Notes under the pieces: generated by a model
The model's input: the letters and a program-made list of their open reading frames with translations, nothing else
Told to the model about the DNA's origin: nothing
Database searches by the model: none
Position numbers and translations under genes: made by a program
Shown here: positions 1 through 8,472 of the stretch, piece by piece
Layout: each line of letters starts with the position of its first letter
How positions within the stretch are numbered: position 1 is the stretch's first letter
Assembly: GCA_035552395.1 (NCBI GenBank)
Contig: DASZLL010000029.1
Span: 1 to 64,000 of the forward strand
Reading direction: 5' to 3'
Source of the DNA: Bog-473 sp035552395
GTDB lineage: Bacteria > Actinomycetota > Acidimicrobiia > Acidimicrobiales > RAAP-2
DNA: 64,000 bases

Positions 1-84
1 GCCACCGCCGGCATCGCCCAGCCCGACCTGCGAGCGGGCCTCTCCCGCTTGGTGGCCGAGCTTCTCGTCGACCTGCCGGGCTGA
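1..84 (+). CDS. C-terminal end of an unidentified protein (partial)
   Basis: The first 27 codons of the window read in frame 1 to a TGA at 82-84. The residue string is alanine- and leucine-rich and ends in VAELLVDLPG, which looks like the last amphipathic helix of a larger protein. The rest of the gene lies outside the window, so no family can be assigned. It is convergent with the minus-strand genes to its right. Confidence 0.45.
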   Translation, partial: ATAGIAQPDLRAGLSRLVAELLVDLPG

Positions 85-181
85 GCCCGCCGCGCCTCTT
101 CTCCCTGGGCCCTCGGTCCCGCGCCGACGACCAGAACGGGCGGCCTCCGTGCCGGCGCGGCGGGTGAGGACGGCGGCGGGT

Positions 182-295
182 TCACGGCTTGACGGGCCGC
201 GCATCCTTCGGTGCGACGTTGGCGGCGATCGCCCGGAAGAGCCTGTCGCTCGAGTTGGGTTCAACGCTCCCGATTGGACCGGGCAGTGCTCGCAT
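182..295 (-). CDS. possible 37-residue small protein
   Basis: A short reading frame starts with ATG at 295, preceded by a strong Shine-Dalgarno (GGGGAGG, 4 nt before the ATG), and stops at 182. The product would begin MRALPGPIGSVEPNS and has a short helical stretch (DRLFRAIAANVA) but no membrane segment or cysteine. It lies 52 nt downstream of the exported-protein gene on the same strand and could be its second cistron. Only the ribosome binding site and position support it; no family is recognised and it may be chance. Confidence 0.3.
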   Translation of the reverse strand: MRALPGPIGSVEPNSSDRLFRAIAANVAPKDARPVKP

Positions 296-347
296 CGCAC
301 CTCCCCTGGCCGACGTGGGCGTCTCGACCGGGAGAGGAGCGACGGTT

Positions 348-728
348 TTAGCTGGCGGTCGTCCCCGTGTTCCCCGACCCGGTCGAACCGGTCGTCCCAC
401 ATTTGGCCTCGATCTTGGCGAGCCGGCCGTGCAGCTTCGACTCGCGGCTTTGCACGTTCGCGATCCGCTTGGCGATGCGGTCAGCGGCCTTGGTGTGGCC
501 GGCGGTCTTCGCCTTGGCCTCGCGGGCTTCGGCCTTGGGGAGGCGGGTGTTGACCTTCGCCCCCCACTTCTGAATCCCGGCCTCGACCTTGGCCGCCTTG
601 GCGCACACGGTGGCCGACGGGGTGGCCGTACCGGTGCCGGTGCCGGGGGTCGCCGCACCGGCGACACCGGCCACGCCCATCGTCAGCGCCCCGGCGACAG
701 CCGTCCCTGCGATGATCCTGCGCAACAT
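348..728 (-). CDS. small exported helical protein
   Basis: The ATG at 728 is chosen because an ideal AAGGAGG lies just upstream; a longer frame to 794 lacks such a site. The 126-residue product opens MLRRIIAGTAVAGALTMGVA with an AGA-A cleavage site near residue 26, a typical Sec signal peptide. The mature part has one early cysteine (VCAKAAK), a long Lys/Arg/Ala-rich helical or coiled-coil stretch, a second cysteine (EAKC) and a Gly/Thr/Ser tail, so a single disulfide is possible. No known family is recognised. The gene is isolated, with a perfect stem-loop in its 5' untranslated region. Confidence 0.75.
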   Translation of the reverse strand: MLRRIIAGTAVAGALTMGVAGVAGAATPGTGTGTATPSATVCAKAAKVEAGIQKWGAKVNTRLPKAEAREAKAKTAGHTKAADRIAKRIANVQSRESKLHGRLAKIEAKCGTTGSTGSGNTGTTAS

Positions 729-747
729 GAGTCCTCCTTGGACTTGC

Positions 748-766
748 GTGCACCGTCGTGGTGCAC
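748..766 (-). promoter_or_regulatory. perfect 7-bp stem-loop in a 5' UTR
   Basis: GTGCACC and GGTGCAC are separated by 5 nt, giving a perfect hairpin 20-38 nt upstream of the start codon of the small exported protein. No poly-T tract follows, so it is not a classical terminator. It could stabilise the messenger or bind a protein; the role is unknown. Confidence 0.4.
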
Positions 767-869
767 CCGGCCGCCCCTCGACGGCACCGATCACACTGAG
801 GCCCAGATATGAGGAGCCTGTAAGGGCGGTGTGATGGATGTGGCGCCGAGCGTAAGAACCGGCGAAGAA

Positions 870-2291
870 TCAGCCTCGTTCGGGCCGCAGCGTCGGGAAG
901 GCGATGACCTCACGGATGTTGGCCACATCGCTGAACAACATGATCAGCCGGTCGACGCCCAGCCCGAAGCCCGAGGTGGGCGGCAGGCCGTACTCCAACG
1001 CACGGATGTAGTCCTCGTCGATCTCCGGCGACTCCTCGTCGTCTCCTGCCCGCGCCTTGGCCGCCTGCTCCTCGAAGCGGGCGCGCTGGTCGTCGGGGTC
1101 GGTCAACTCGGTGAAGCCGTTCCCGAGCTCGCGCCCCGCGACGACCGGCTCGTAGCGCTCGACCAGATCGGGCCCGTCGCGGTGCCGGCGCGCCAGCGGT
1201 GACACCTCGGCTGGATAGTCGATGACGAACACGGGGCCCCACAGCCCGGGCTCGGTCGTCTTCTCGTAGATCTCGAGCAGGATCTTGCCCGGTCCCCACG
1301 CGTCGTCGACCTCGATTCCCACCTCGCTCGCCACTCGGGCCAGCTCGGCGCGCGGCGTGCGCACGTCGATGCTGAACCCGCTTGCCTCGCCGATGAGCTC
1401 GGTCATCGGCGCCCGCCGCCACGGCGTGGTCAGGTCGAGGGCACGCCCGCCGTAGGTGAGTTGGGTTGTGCCGAGGACGTCGAGGGCCAGCCCTGCCACC
1501 AACTCTTCGAACACGACCATGGTGTCGCGGTAGTCCGCGTAGGCCTGGTAGAGCTCGAGCATCGTGAATTCGGGGTTGTGCCGCGGCGAGAGGCCTTCGT
1601 TGCGGAAGACACGTCCGATCTCGAACACCTTGTCGAAGCCGCCCACCACGAGCCGCTTGAGGTAGAGCTCGGGCGCCACGCGCAGGAAGAAGTCAGTGTC
1701 GAGCGCGTTGTGGTGCGTGACGAACGGGCGCGCCGAGGCGCCGCCGGCGATGGGGTGCAGCAGCGGCGTCTCGACCTCCGCGAAACCCTCGTCCCACAGG
1801 CGCCGGCGCATGTGCCGCACCACGTCGCTGCGCAACTGCATGATCTGGCGGCTGCGCTCGTTGGCCCACAGGTCGACTTCGCGCTGGCGGTAGCGCATCT
1901 CGGTGTCGGTGACCCCGCGCCACTTGTCGCCGAAGTTGCGCCGCGCCTGGGCCAGCAGCACCCACTCGGTCACCTTCACCGACAGCTCGCCGCGCTTGGT
2001 CCGCACCACCTCGCCCCGGGCGCCGATCCAGTCGCCGAGATTGACCCGCACGAACTCGTCGAAGCCCGCCGTCACTGCGGCCAGTGCGAAGAGTTGGATC
2101 GACCCCGAGTTGTCGCGCAGCTCGCCGAACGCGAGCTTGCCCTGTGGCCGCAAGAGCATGATGCGGCCGGCGACCCCGACGGTGACGCCGGACTCCTCCC
2201 CGGGGCCGAGCGCCGACCACGTCTCGACGATCTCGGCGGCCTGGTGCGTGCGGTCGAAGCGATAGGGAATGTCGGGCGGCGCGTCGCTCAC
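870..2291 (-). CDS. lysS: lysyl-tRNA synthetase, class II
   Basis: Charges tRNA-Lys with lysine using ATP in the cytoplasm. The 473-residue protein has the N-terminal OB-fold anticodon-binding domain (GRIMLLRPQGKLAFGELRD, roughly residues 40-130) and the class II catalytic core: motif 1 around VRHMRRRLWDEGFAEVETP, motif 2 FEIGRVFRNEG and motif 3 GFGLGVDRLIML. The GTG start at 2291 overlaps the coaX stop in a GTGA and gives a normal family length; a longer reading with 17 extra residues would run into coaX. It is the last gene of the cofactor cluster, the same place it has in other actinobacteria. Confidence 0.97.
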   Translation of the reverse strand: MSDAPPDIPYRFDRTHQAAEIVETWSALGPGEESGVTVGVAGRIMLLRPQGKLAFGELRDNSGSIQLFALAAVTAGFDEFVRVNLGDWIGARGEVVRTKRGELSVKVTEWVLLAQARRNFGDKWRGVTDTEMRYRQREVDLWANERSRQIMQLRSDVVRHMRRRLWDEGFAEVETPLLHPIAGGASARPFVTHHNALDTDFFLRVAPELYLKRLVVGGFDKVFEIGRVFRNEGLSPRHNPEFTMLELYQAYADYRDTMVVFEELVAGLALDVLGTTQLTYGGRALDLTTPWRRAPMTELIGEASGFSIDVRTPRAELARVASEVGIEVDDAWGPGKILLEIYEKTTEPGLWGPVFVIDYPAEVSPLARRHRDGPDLVERYEPVVAGRELGNGFTELTDPDDQRARFEEQAAKARAGDDEESPEIDEDYIRALEYGLPPTSGFGLGVDRLIMLFSDVANIREVIAFPTLRPERG

Positions 2292-3139
2292 GAGCTGACG
2301 TTGCGCTCGAATACGATGCGCAGGCCGTGCAGGGTCAGCCAAGGGTCCACGTGCTCAATCGTGTCCGAATACGGGGCGATGAGCGAACTGAACCCGCCGG
2401 TGGCGACGACGGTGGAGGGCCCGAGCTCCTCCATGAAGCGCCGGGCCAGCGCGTCGACCAGGCCGGCGAACCCGTAGAGCGTCCCCGACTCGAGCGACTC
2501 GGCGGTGGAGCGGCCGATCACGTTGCGCGGCTCGACCAGCTCGACCCGGCGTAGCGCCGCGGCCTGCTGGTAGAGCGCCTCGAGGCTGATGGCCACGCCC
2601 GGCGTGATGGCCCCGCCGAGGTACTCGCCCTTGGCGCTGATCGCCTCCACCGTGGTCGCCGTCCCCATGTCGACGACGATGCACGGCCCGCCGTAGAGGT
2701 CGTAGGCGCCGACGGCGTCCGCGATGCGGTCGGCCCCGACCTCCTTGGGGTTGTCGTAGAGGATCGGCATCCCGCTCTTCGTGCCGGGACCGAGCACGAC
2801 ACAGGGCACCTCGGCGAACCAACGCGTCGCCATCTGGCGGAGCTCGGTCGTGACGTTCGGTACCGACGAGCTCACGGCGATGCCGGTCACCGACGTCGCG
2901 ATGTCGAGGCCCTCGAGGTCAAGCAGCTGCGTGAGCAGCACGGCGTGCTCGTCGGGGGTGCGCGTCGGCACCGTGGAGAGGCGCCAGTGGTGGGTGAGCC
3001 CGTGCGGCGCCGTGGGGTCGTGTTCGGTCCCGATGCCCACCCCGACGCCGTCTTCGATCACCGGCACGGTGTCCGTGTCGGCGCGGGTGTAGAGCCCGAT
3101 GACGGTCTCGGTGTTGCCGACGTCAATGACCAACAGCAC
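2288..3139 (-). CDS. coaX: type III pantothenate kinase
   Basis: Phosphorylates pantothenate with ATP in the first step of coenzyme A synthesis; this family is feedback-insensitive and needs a monovalent cation. The 283-residue protein starts MLLVIDVGNTETVIGLY, the phosphate-binding DxGNT motif, and carries GADRIADAVGA, VDMGTATT and GGAITPG, all type III hallmarks. An insertion of about 20 residues rich in Asp/Val/Gly follows the first strand. It lies 2 nt after nadC and overlaps lysS by 4 nt, so translation is probably coupled. With panC and panD in the same cluster it carries the pathway on from beta-alanine and pantoate. Confidence 0.96.
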   Translation of the reverse strand: MLLVIDVGNTETVIGLYTRADTDTVPVIEDGVGVGIGTEHDPTAPHGLTHHWRLSTVPTRTPDEHAVLLTQLLDLEGLDIATSVTGIAVSSSVPNVTTELRQMATRWFAEVPCVVLGPGTKSGMPILYDNPKEVGADRIADAVGAYDLYGGPCIVVDMGTATTVEAISAKGEYLGGAITPGVAISLEALYQQAAALRRVELVEPRNVIGRSTAESLESGTLYGFAGLVDALARRFMEELGPSTVVATGGFSSLIAPYSDTIEHVDPWLTLHGLRIVFERNVSS

Positions 3140-3141
3140 GC

Positions 3142-4077
3142 TCAGCTCTTTCCTTCGTTGTGTTCGTTGACGGGCTCAGCCGTCCCGCTGGTCCACACGA
3201 GGTCGAGCCCGAGATCGAGCACCGGCGCCGAATGGGTGAGCGCCCCGACCGAGATGCGGTCCGGTCCCGCCGCCGCGTAGGCGCCGATGGTGTCCAGGCT
3301 CACCCCGCCCGACACCTCGGTGAGGATGGGTTCTCGCGCGTCGAGGTGGGCCAGCCGGACGGCCTCGACCACCACCGCCGGGGCCATGTTGTCGAGCAGC
3401 ACGGCGTCGGCTCCGGCCCGGGACGCCTCGGCGACCTGGTCGAGCGTGTCGCACTCGATCTCGATCAGGCGCCCCGGCCACAGCGCCCGGGCGCGCGCCA
3501 CGGCGTCGGTGATGGTGGTGCCGGCGAGATGGTTGTCCTTCACCAGCACCGCGTCGGAGAGTCCCATTCGGTGGTTGGTGCCACCCCCGGCGCGCACGGC
3601 GGCCTTCTCGAGGAGGCGGAGTCCCGGGAGGGTCTTGCGCGTATCGAGCACCTGCACCGAGGGGTTGGCCTGGTGCGCCGCGGCGACGAAGCGCGCCGTG
3701 AGGGTGGCGACCCCCGAGAGGTGTCCCACGAAGTTGAGCGCCGTGCGCTCGGCGGTGAGGATCGGGCGCAGCGGGCCGGTCACGTCCACGAGGGAGTCGC
3801 CGGGCTTGAGTTCGTCGCCGTCGGTGGCGTGCCACGTCAGCGCGAGCTCGGGCCCCACCTGACGGAACGCCTCGTCCGCACAGGCGCGCCCGGCGAGGAC
3901 GCCCGCCTGGCGCGCCCGCAGCGCGCAGTGCGCCATCGCCCCCTCGGGGACCAGTGCGGCGGTCAGGTCGCCCTCGGGACCGAGGTCCTCCGCCAGCGCC
4001 CGCGTCACCGCGTCGGCCACGGCGCGGGCGTACGCCTCATCGCCGGTGTCGGTGTCGGTGTGGGTGTCGGTGTTCAT
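3142..4077 (-). CDS. nadC: nicotinate-nucleotide pyrophosphorylase (carboxylating)
   Basis: Converts quinolinate and PRPP to nicotinate mononucleotide, CO2 and PPi in de novo NAD synthesis. The 311-residue protein shows LTAERTALNFVGHLSGVAT, LDTRKTLPGLRLLEKAAVRAG, HRMGLSDAVLVKDNHLAG and the late EVSGGV strand, all typical of quinolinate phosphoribosyltransferase. The ATG at 4077 overlaps the nadB stop (ATGA). The first 12 residues, MNTDTHTDTDTG, come from a GTGTCG-like DNA repeat and are not part of the fold; a later start is possible. It follows nadB directly, so quinolinate made upstream is used here; nadA is not in the window. Confidence 0.96.
   Translation of the reverse strand: MNTDTHTDTDTGDEAYARAVADAVTRALAEDLGPEGDLTAALVPEGAMAHCALRARQAGVLAGRACADEAFRQVGPELALTWHATDGDELKPGDSLVDVTGPLRPILTAERTALNFVGHLSGVATLTARFVAAAHQANPSVQVLDTRKTLPGLRLLEKAAVRAGGGTNHRMGLSDAVLVKDNHLAGTTITDAVARARALWPGRLIEIECDTLDQVAEASRAGADAVLLDNMAPAVVVEAVRLAHLDAREPILTEVSGGVSLDTIGAYAAAGPDRISVGALTHSAPVLDLGLDLVWTSGTAEPVNEHNEGKS
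4039..4077. repeat. simple repeat at the start of nadC
   Basis: Tandem copies of a GGTGTC-like hexamer cover the 5' end of nadC and encode the Thr/Asp-rich leader of the protein. Similar low-complexity tracts occur at the panC 3' end, the DUF2520 gene 3' end and in the tilS-hpt linker. Such tracts can change length by replication slippage. Confidence 0.6.
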
Positions 4078-5741
4078 GGCGACGCCCCCACCTCGGCGTC
4101 CGCGCCGCCCAGTACGAGGCGGCGACGCCAGGCCGGGTCCGTCTCGGGGTACTCGCTGCGGGCATGCGCGCCGCGGCTCTCCGTGCGTTCGAGGGCAGAC
4201 ACCAACAACGCGTCCGCCACCTGGAGGAGGTTCGCCAGCTCGCCGGCGCGTACCGACCCGCCGGGGTCGCCCAGCGCGCCGGCCACTTCGTCGAGCACGA
4301 CGCGGGCACCTCCGAGAGTGTCGGCGCTGCGCACGACCCCCGCGCCCCGGGTCATGGCCCGCTGCAAGATGTCGCGCAGCTTGGTCACGTCCGGTGCGGG
4401 CGCGCTGGTTGGCGGCGTGGCGCCGCGCCCACTGACGGCGGCGCGTCTCGGGAGCGTGCTGGACCCGATGCCGTCGAGGGGCGTGTCGCCCAGGACCGTC
4501 CGTAACGCGCCGTTGGCCTCGGGCACGTCGATCCCCCCCGCGATGCGCTCGGCCAGGCGCGCCCCGAAGACCATGCCCTCGAGCAGCGAGTTGGACGCCA
4601 GGCGGTTGGCCCCGTGCACCCCGGTGCAGGCCACCTCGCCGACGGCCCACAGGCCCGGGAGCGCGGTGGCGCCCCAGAGGTCGGTGACCACGCCGCCCGA
4701 GAGGTGGTGGGCGGCGGGCGCGATGGGCAGCCAGTCCTTCTGCGGGTCCAGGCCGATGGAGGCGAGGGAGGCCGCGATGGTCGGGAAGCGGTGGGAGAAG
4801 CGCTCGAGCGCGGTCGCATCGAGCCAGAGATGGTCGACGCCCTGGAGGGCCATCCGGGCCGCCATAGCCCGGCTGACCACGTCGCGCGGCGCCAGCTCGT
4901 CGACGAAGCGCTCGCCGTCGCGGTCGCGCAACAGCGCGCCGTGGCCGCGCAGCGCCTCGGAGAGCAGCGGCCGCGGCATGGCCGGGTGGTGCAGCGCGGT
5001 CGGGTGGAACTGCACGAACTCCACGTCGGCCGTGGGCACGCCCGCGCGCAAGGCCATGGCCACCCCGTCGCCCGTCGACTCGGCCGGGTTCGTCGTGACC
5101 GAGAACAACTGGCCGGCGCCGCCGGTGGCCAGTACGACGTGGGTGGCCCGCAGGGCGACCGGAGCGGGGCCCTCGCCGGCGTCGTGCGGCGGCAGCGCCG
5201 TCACCCCGACGCAGCGCCCGCCTTCGACGATGAGGTCGAGGGCGAACCACCTTTCGAGCACGGCACTGGCCGAGCGGTAGGTGGCGTCGACGAGCGCGCG
5301 CTCGACCTCGGCGCCGGTGGCCGCGCCGCCGGCGTGCACGACGCGGGGACGGGAGTGGCCACCTTCGCGGGCGAGGGCCAGAGAGCCGGTGGCCTCGCGG
5401 TCGAACACGGCACCGAGCGCGATGAGCTCGTGCACCCGGGCCGGGCCCTCGTCGACCAGGATGCGCACGGCCTCCTCGTCGCAGAGGCCGACGCCGGCGC
5501 GCAGCGTGTCGGCCAGGTGCAGGTCGGTCGAGTCCTCGTCGCCGCCGAGCACGGCGGCCACCCCGCCCTGGGCCCAGCGCGTGGCGGACTGGGAGAGCGC
5601 GCCCTTGGTCAGGACCCCGAGGGACAACGAGGGTCGGGCCGCCGGGACGGTTTCGGCCAGACGGACGGCGGCCGACAGCCCGGCGACGCCGCTGCCCAGG
5701 ACCAGGACGTCGAAGGGTCCCGGCGGGGCCTCGGGGCTCAC
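4074..5741 (-). CDS. nadB: L-aspartate oxidase
   Basis: An FAD enzyme that oxidises L-aspartate to iminoaspartate, the first step of NAD synthesis from aspartate. The 555-residue protein begins with the dinucleotide-binding motif VLVLGSGVAGLSAAV, has the active-site stretch EGGHSRPRVVHAGGAATG, the flavin-binding GLWAVGEVACTGVHGANRLASNSLLEG and a C-terminal helical domain (residues about 430-530) of the succinate-dehydrogenase flavoprotein type. The GTG start at 5741 overlaps the panD stop. Reoxidation would use oxygen or fumarate; the sequence does not say which. It feeds nadC, which overlaps its 3' end by 4 nt. Confidence 0.96.
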   Translation of the reverse strand: MSPEAPPGPFDVLVLGSGVAGLSAAVRLAETVPAARPSLSLGVLTKGALSQSATRWAQGGVAAVLGGDEDSTDLHLADTLRAGVGLCDEEAVRILVDEGPARVHELIALGAVFDREATGSLALAREGGHSRPRVVHAGGAATGAEVERALVDATYRSASAVLERWFALDLIVEGGRCVGVTALPPHDAGEGPAPVALRATHVVLATGGAGQLFSVTTNPAESTGDGVAMALRAGVPTADVEFVQFHPTALHHPAMPRPLLSEALRGHGALLRDRDGERFVDELAPRDVVSRAMAARMALQGVDHLWLDATALERFSHRFPTIAASLASIGLDPQKDWLPIAPAAHHLSGGVVTDLWGATALPGLWAVGEVACTGVHGANRLASNSLLEGMVFGARLAERIAGGIDVPEANGALRTVLGDTPLDGIGSSTLPRRAAVSGRGATPPTSAPAPDVTKLRDILQRAMTRGAGVVRSADTLGGARVVLDEVAGALGDPGGSVRAGELANLLQVADALLVSALERTESRGAHARSEYPETDPAWRRRLVLGGADAEVGASP

Positions 5742-6133
5742 GCCGGGTCGGTCAGGGGCGCCAGCTCGGCATCGAGGCGGGCTGACGCCTCGTCGATCAC
5801 CCGGTTGCGCGTGTCGACGTGCACCACGCGCGGCACGTAGCTCTCGAGCTCGGCGCGCTCGTAGTCGCCGTAGGTGATGATGATCACCTTGTCGCCCGGC
5901 GCGACCAGGCGGGCGGCCGCACCGTTGAGGCAGATCTGGCCGCGCTCGCCCTCTATGGCGTAGGTCTCGAAGCGCGCGCCGTTGTCGATGTCGAGGACGG
6001 CGACCTGCTCGTAGGGAAGGATGTCGGCCAGCGCCATGAGCTCGGTGTCGATGGAGACCGAGCCGACGTAGTTGAGGTTGGCGCCCGTGACGGTGGCGCG
6101 GTGGATCTTGGACTTCATCATGCGGCGGCGCAT
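5738..6133 (-). CDS. panD: aspartate 1-decarboxylase precursor
   Basis: Decarboxylates aspartate to beta-alanine for pantothenate synthesis. The 131-residue proenzyme has the self-cleavage site YVGSVSID: cleavage between Gly24 and Ser25 (numbered from the first Met) would make the pyruvoyl cofactor. NGAAARLV and GDKVIIITYG are also conserved in the family. Two further Met codons (residues 5 and 6) are possible starts. It sits 4 nt after panC and overlaps nadB by 4 nt, so both cofactor pathways that begin from aspartate are transcribed together. Confidence 0.96.
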   Translation of the reverse strand: MRRRMMKSKIHRATVTGANLNYVGSVSIDTELMALADILPYEQVAVLDIDNGARFETYAIEGERGQICLNGAAARLVAPGDKVIIITYGDYERAELESYVPRVVHVDTRNRVIDEASARLDAELAPLTDPA

Positions 6134-6137
6134 CGGC

Positions 6138-7133
6138 TCACCCGATCCTTTCGAGTTGGCGGACCGGCGCGGCCGCGTCGTGCGGGGTGGGGGCGTGTCT
6201 GTCGGGGGAGGTGTGCATGTCTGTGTGTATGTCGTCGAGAGGAGCGGCTTCGATCGGGCGTTCGGCGCCCTCGAGCGCCGCGCTGTTGTCGATGAGGCGC
6301 ACCGGCCCGACCACGCCGGCGATCAGCAGTCGCACGGCGGCGGGGTCCTCGATCAGCGCGACCTCCTCGAGGGTGGCGGCGCCGACGGCCACGGCGTAGT
6401 CGAGTTGGACGAGCGGCTCGGCCAACGCCACGGCGCGCATGGCCCGGGCCACGGCGGCGGCGTCGCGCTCACCGGCAGCCACGGCGGCCCGGCCGGCGGC
6501 CAGGGCGGCCGACAGAGCCAGCGCGGCGTCCCGCTCCGCCTCGGACAGGCGCACGTTGCGGCTCGAAAGGGCGAGGCCGTCGGGCTCGCGCACGATGGGG
6601 CAGCCGACCACCTCGACGGGCAGGCACAGGTCGGTGGCCATGGCGCGCACGACGGCGAGCTGCTGGAAGTCCTTGAGGCCGAAGTAGGCGCGGCAGGGGC
6701 CGGCCACCGAGAACAGCTTCGACACCACGGTCGCCACGCCGTCGAAGTGCCCCGGGCGCGAGGCGCCTTCCCAGGCGTCGCTGACGCCGCGCACCGAGAC
6801 CGTGGTCGCCGGCGTCGCGGGCCACGACGGGTACATCTCGGCAATGGAGGGGACGAAGACGATGTCGGCGCCTGCCTCGGCGCACACGGCCAGGTCACGC
6901 TCGAGGGGGCGCGGGTACCGGGCGATGTCTTCAGGGTCACCGAACTGCAGCGGGTTGACGAAGATGCTCACGGCGACGACGTCGCATTCGGCGCGGGCAC
7001 GCGCGAGGAGCGACGTGTGCCCGGCGTGCAGCGCGCCCATGGTCGGCACGAGGCCGACGGTACGCCCGGTGGCGCGGGCCGCATCGAGGCGCGCCCGACA
7101 GCCGGCGGCAGTCTCGATCACGTCCACGGTCAT
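6138..7133 (-). CDS. panC: pantothenate synthetase (pantoate-beta-alanine ligase)
   Basis: Joins pantoate and beta-alanine with ATP to make pantothenate. The ATG at 7133 has GAGGAG upstream; a longer open frame has no support. The 331-residue protein shows the HIGH-type motif VPTMGALHAGH near residue 33, the YPRPLERDLAVCAEAG region, FGLKDFQQLAVVRAM and the KMSKS-like LALSSRNVRLS. After the usual end (LIDNSAAL) there is a tail of about 40 residues rich in His, Asp and Pro that is not part of the family fold and is encoded by repetitive DNA at about 6183-6240. Its partners panB and panE are not in the window. Confidence 0.95.
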   Translation of the reverse strand: MTVDVIETAAGCRARLDAARATGRTVGLVPTMGALHAGHTSLLARARAECDVVAVSIFVNPLQFGDPEDIARYPRPLERDLAVCAEAGADIVFVPSIAEMYPSWPATPATTVSVRGVSDAWEGASRPGHFDGVATVVSKLFSVAGPCRAYFGLKDFQQLAVVRAMATDLCLPVEVVGCPIVREPDGLALSSRNVRLSEAERDAALALSAALAAGRAAVAAGERDAAAVARAMRAVALAEPLVQLDYAVAVGAATLEEVALIEDPAAVRLLIAGVVGPVRLIDNSAALEGAERPIEAAPLDDIHTDMHTSPDRHAPTPHDAAAPVRQLERIG

Positions 7134-7150
7134 GACCCCGCTCCTCGGCC

Positions 7151-7936
7151 CTAGACCGTCGCCCCGACGGACTGCGGAACGGTCTTGGTGGCGACGGTTG
7201 TGGTGGTGGTCGCGGTGGCCGTGGTGGCCGTGGTGGCGAGCTTGGTGGCCAGCGCGGCCCCGGCCTGGTAGCCGACGCGCTCGGACTCGGGCAGCGCATC
7301 GAGATGCCGGCTGAGCGTGGCCCAGTCGCCCCGGCGGGCCGGCCCGGTCAGGGCGGCCTGCGCCCCCAGCGCGCCGACATCGTCGACGGCGGCCCGGGTG
7401 AGCGGCAGGAAGGACTCGAGGTCGAGGCCGACCTCGGCGGCGACGCGCTCGACCTGGCCGAGTAGCGCGACGACGTGGTTCGCCGCGATGCACGCGGCGG
7501 CGTGATAGGCGGCCCGGTCCTCGTCTGCCACCTCGACCGTGCGGCCGCCGAGCGCGGCGACGATCTCGTGGGACAGCGGGGCCCCGGCGACGGCGAAGGT
7601 CACGCCTGAGCAGAGCCGGGCGGCGCCGACCTCGCCGTTGGGGAGCGGAACGAGCGGGTGCACCCCCGCCCGCAGCGGGTGGGCGCCCAGCGCGTCGAGC
7701 CCGAGGGAGCCCGAGAGGTGGACGACGGTCGTCGTGACCACCGGCACCACGGCGGACGCCACCTCGGCGATGGCGTCGTCGGGGGTGGCGATGACGAGGA
7801 CGTCGACCCCGCGCGCCGCGCCGGACAGGTCGTCACCCCGGCGCAGGAAACCGGCAAAGGCCCAGCCGTGCGCACTGAGCGCGGCGGCGAGGGACGTGCC
7901 GGCCCGGCCGGGACCGATGATGCGGATCGAATGCAT
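7151..7936 (-). CDS. Rossmann-fold / DUF2520 protein
   Basis: A 261-residue protein with an NAD(P)-binding motif (IRIIGPGRAGTSLAAAL), a Rossmann strand VLVIATPDDAI, a PxxP-type segment GVHPLVPLP and a C-terminal all-helical domain (NHVVALLGQVERVAAEVGLD), the layout of ProC-like reductases of the DUF2520 family. AAGGAGG lies 4 nt before the ATG at 7936. The same family sits just before panC in Mycobacterium (Rv3603c position, from memory), so a role in pantoate supply, for example as a ketopantoate reductase, is an attractive inference but unproven. The C-terminus ends in a Thr/Ala-rich simple repeat from repetitive DNA. Confidence 0.88.
   Translation of the reverse strand: MHSIRIIGPGRAGTSLAAALSAHGWAFAGFLRRGDDLSGAARGVDVLVIATPDDAIAEVASAVVPVVTTTVVHLSGSLGLDALGAHPLRAGVHPLVPLPNGEVGAARLCSGVTFAVAGAPLSHEIVAALGGRTVEVADEDRAAYHAAACIAANHVVALLGQVERVAAEVGLDLESFLPLTRAAVDDVGALGAQAALTGPARRGDWATLSRHLDALPESERVGYQAGAALATKLATTATTATATTTTTVATKTVPQSVGATV
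7185..7245. repeat. GGTGGC/GTGGTC simple repeat in a gene 3' end
   Basis: Short-period repeats of GTGGTG, GTGGCC and GTGGCG encode the Thr/Ala-rich tail of the DUF2520 protein. The tract lies outside the predicted fold and is one of four low-complexity tracts in this gene cluster. Confidence 0.55.
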
Positions 7937-8004
7937 CTGACCTCCTTCGGCGTTCCGGCCCCGAGTGGGGTGCCGTTCGCCTACAGATGATGCGGAAACG
8001 TCGA

Positions 8005-8472
8005 CTACAGACTACCCATACGAACGACATCGCCACCAGAGGCCTCGACCTGGGCCGATGTGACGAGGTCGGGGGCCAGGTCGGCCAGCGGCGCCAGCAC
8101 GAAGCGGCGCTCCCAGAGGCGGGGGTGCGGCACCGTGAGGTCGGCCTCGTCGACCTCCTCCCCTTCCACCCAGAGGACGTCGGCGTCGAGGGTCCGCGGC
8201 CCCCAGCGCTCTCGCCGGACACGCTCCGCCGCGGCCTCGAGGGCCCGGCCGCGCTCGAGCAGCGCCCGGGGCGAATCCGCCGTCAGCAGCTCGACCACGA
8301 GGTTGAGGTAGCTGTCCTGGCCGGCGGGGCCGCCGACCGGCGCGGTTTCGTAGAGCGGCGAGACGGCCACGACGTCGCCGCCGGCTTGGAGTCCCTCGAC
8401 CGCCGCACGCAGATAGGCGCGGCGGTCCCCGAGGTTGGAGCCGAGGCCGATGAAAGCCCGGCGGGTCTTCAA
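8005..8472 (-). CDS. folK: 6-hydroxymethyl-7,8-dihydropterin pyrophosphokinase
   Basis: Transfers pyrophosphate from ATP to hydroxymethyl-dihydropterin before condensation with p-aminobenzoate. The 155-residue protein has the N-terminal FIGLGSNLGDRRAYL, the substrate motif SPLYETAPVGGPAGQDSYLN, the signature RWGPRTLDADVLW with two metal-binding Asp, and VPHPRLWERRFVLAPL. Its ATG overlaps the folB stop (ATGA). A 68-nt gap separates it from the DUF2520 gene, which has its own strong ribosome binding site. Confidence 0.96.
   Translation of the reverse strand: MKTRRAFIGLGSNLGDRRAYLRAAVEGLQAGGDVVAVSPLYETAPVGGPAGQDSYLNLVVELLTADSPRALLERGRALEAAAERVRRERWGPRTLDADVLWVEGEEVDEADLTVPHPRLWERRFVLAPLADLAPDLVTSAQVEASGGDVVRMGSL

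Noticed and set aside
3160..5280. 706-codon open frame on the plus strand antisense to nadC and nadB
   Set aside because: It is the mirror of two certain genes; GC-rich third positions keep antisense frames open. Its protein is Arg/Gly/Ala-rich with no motif.
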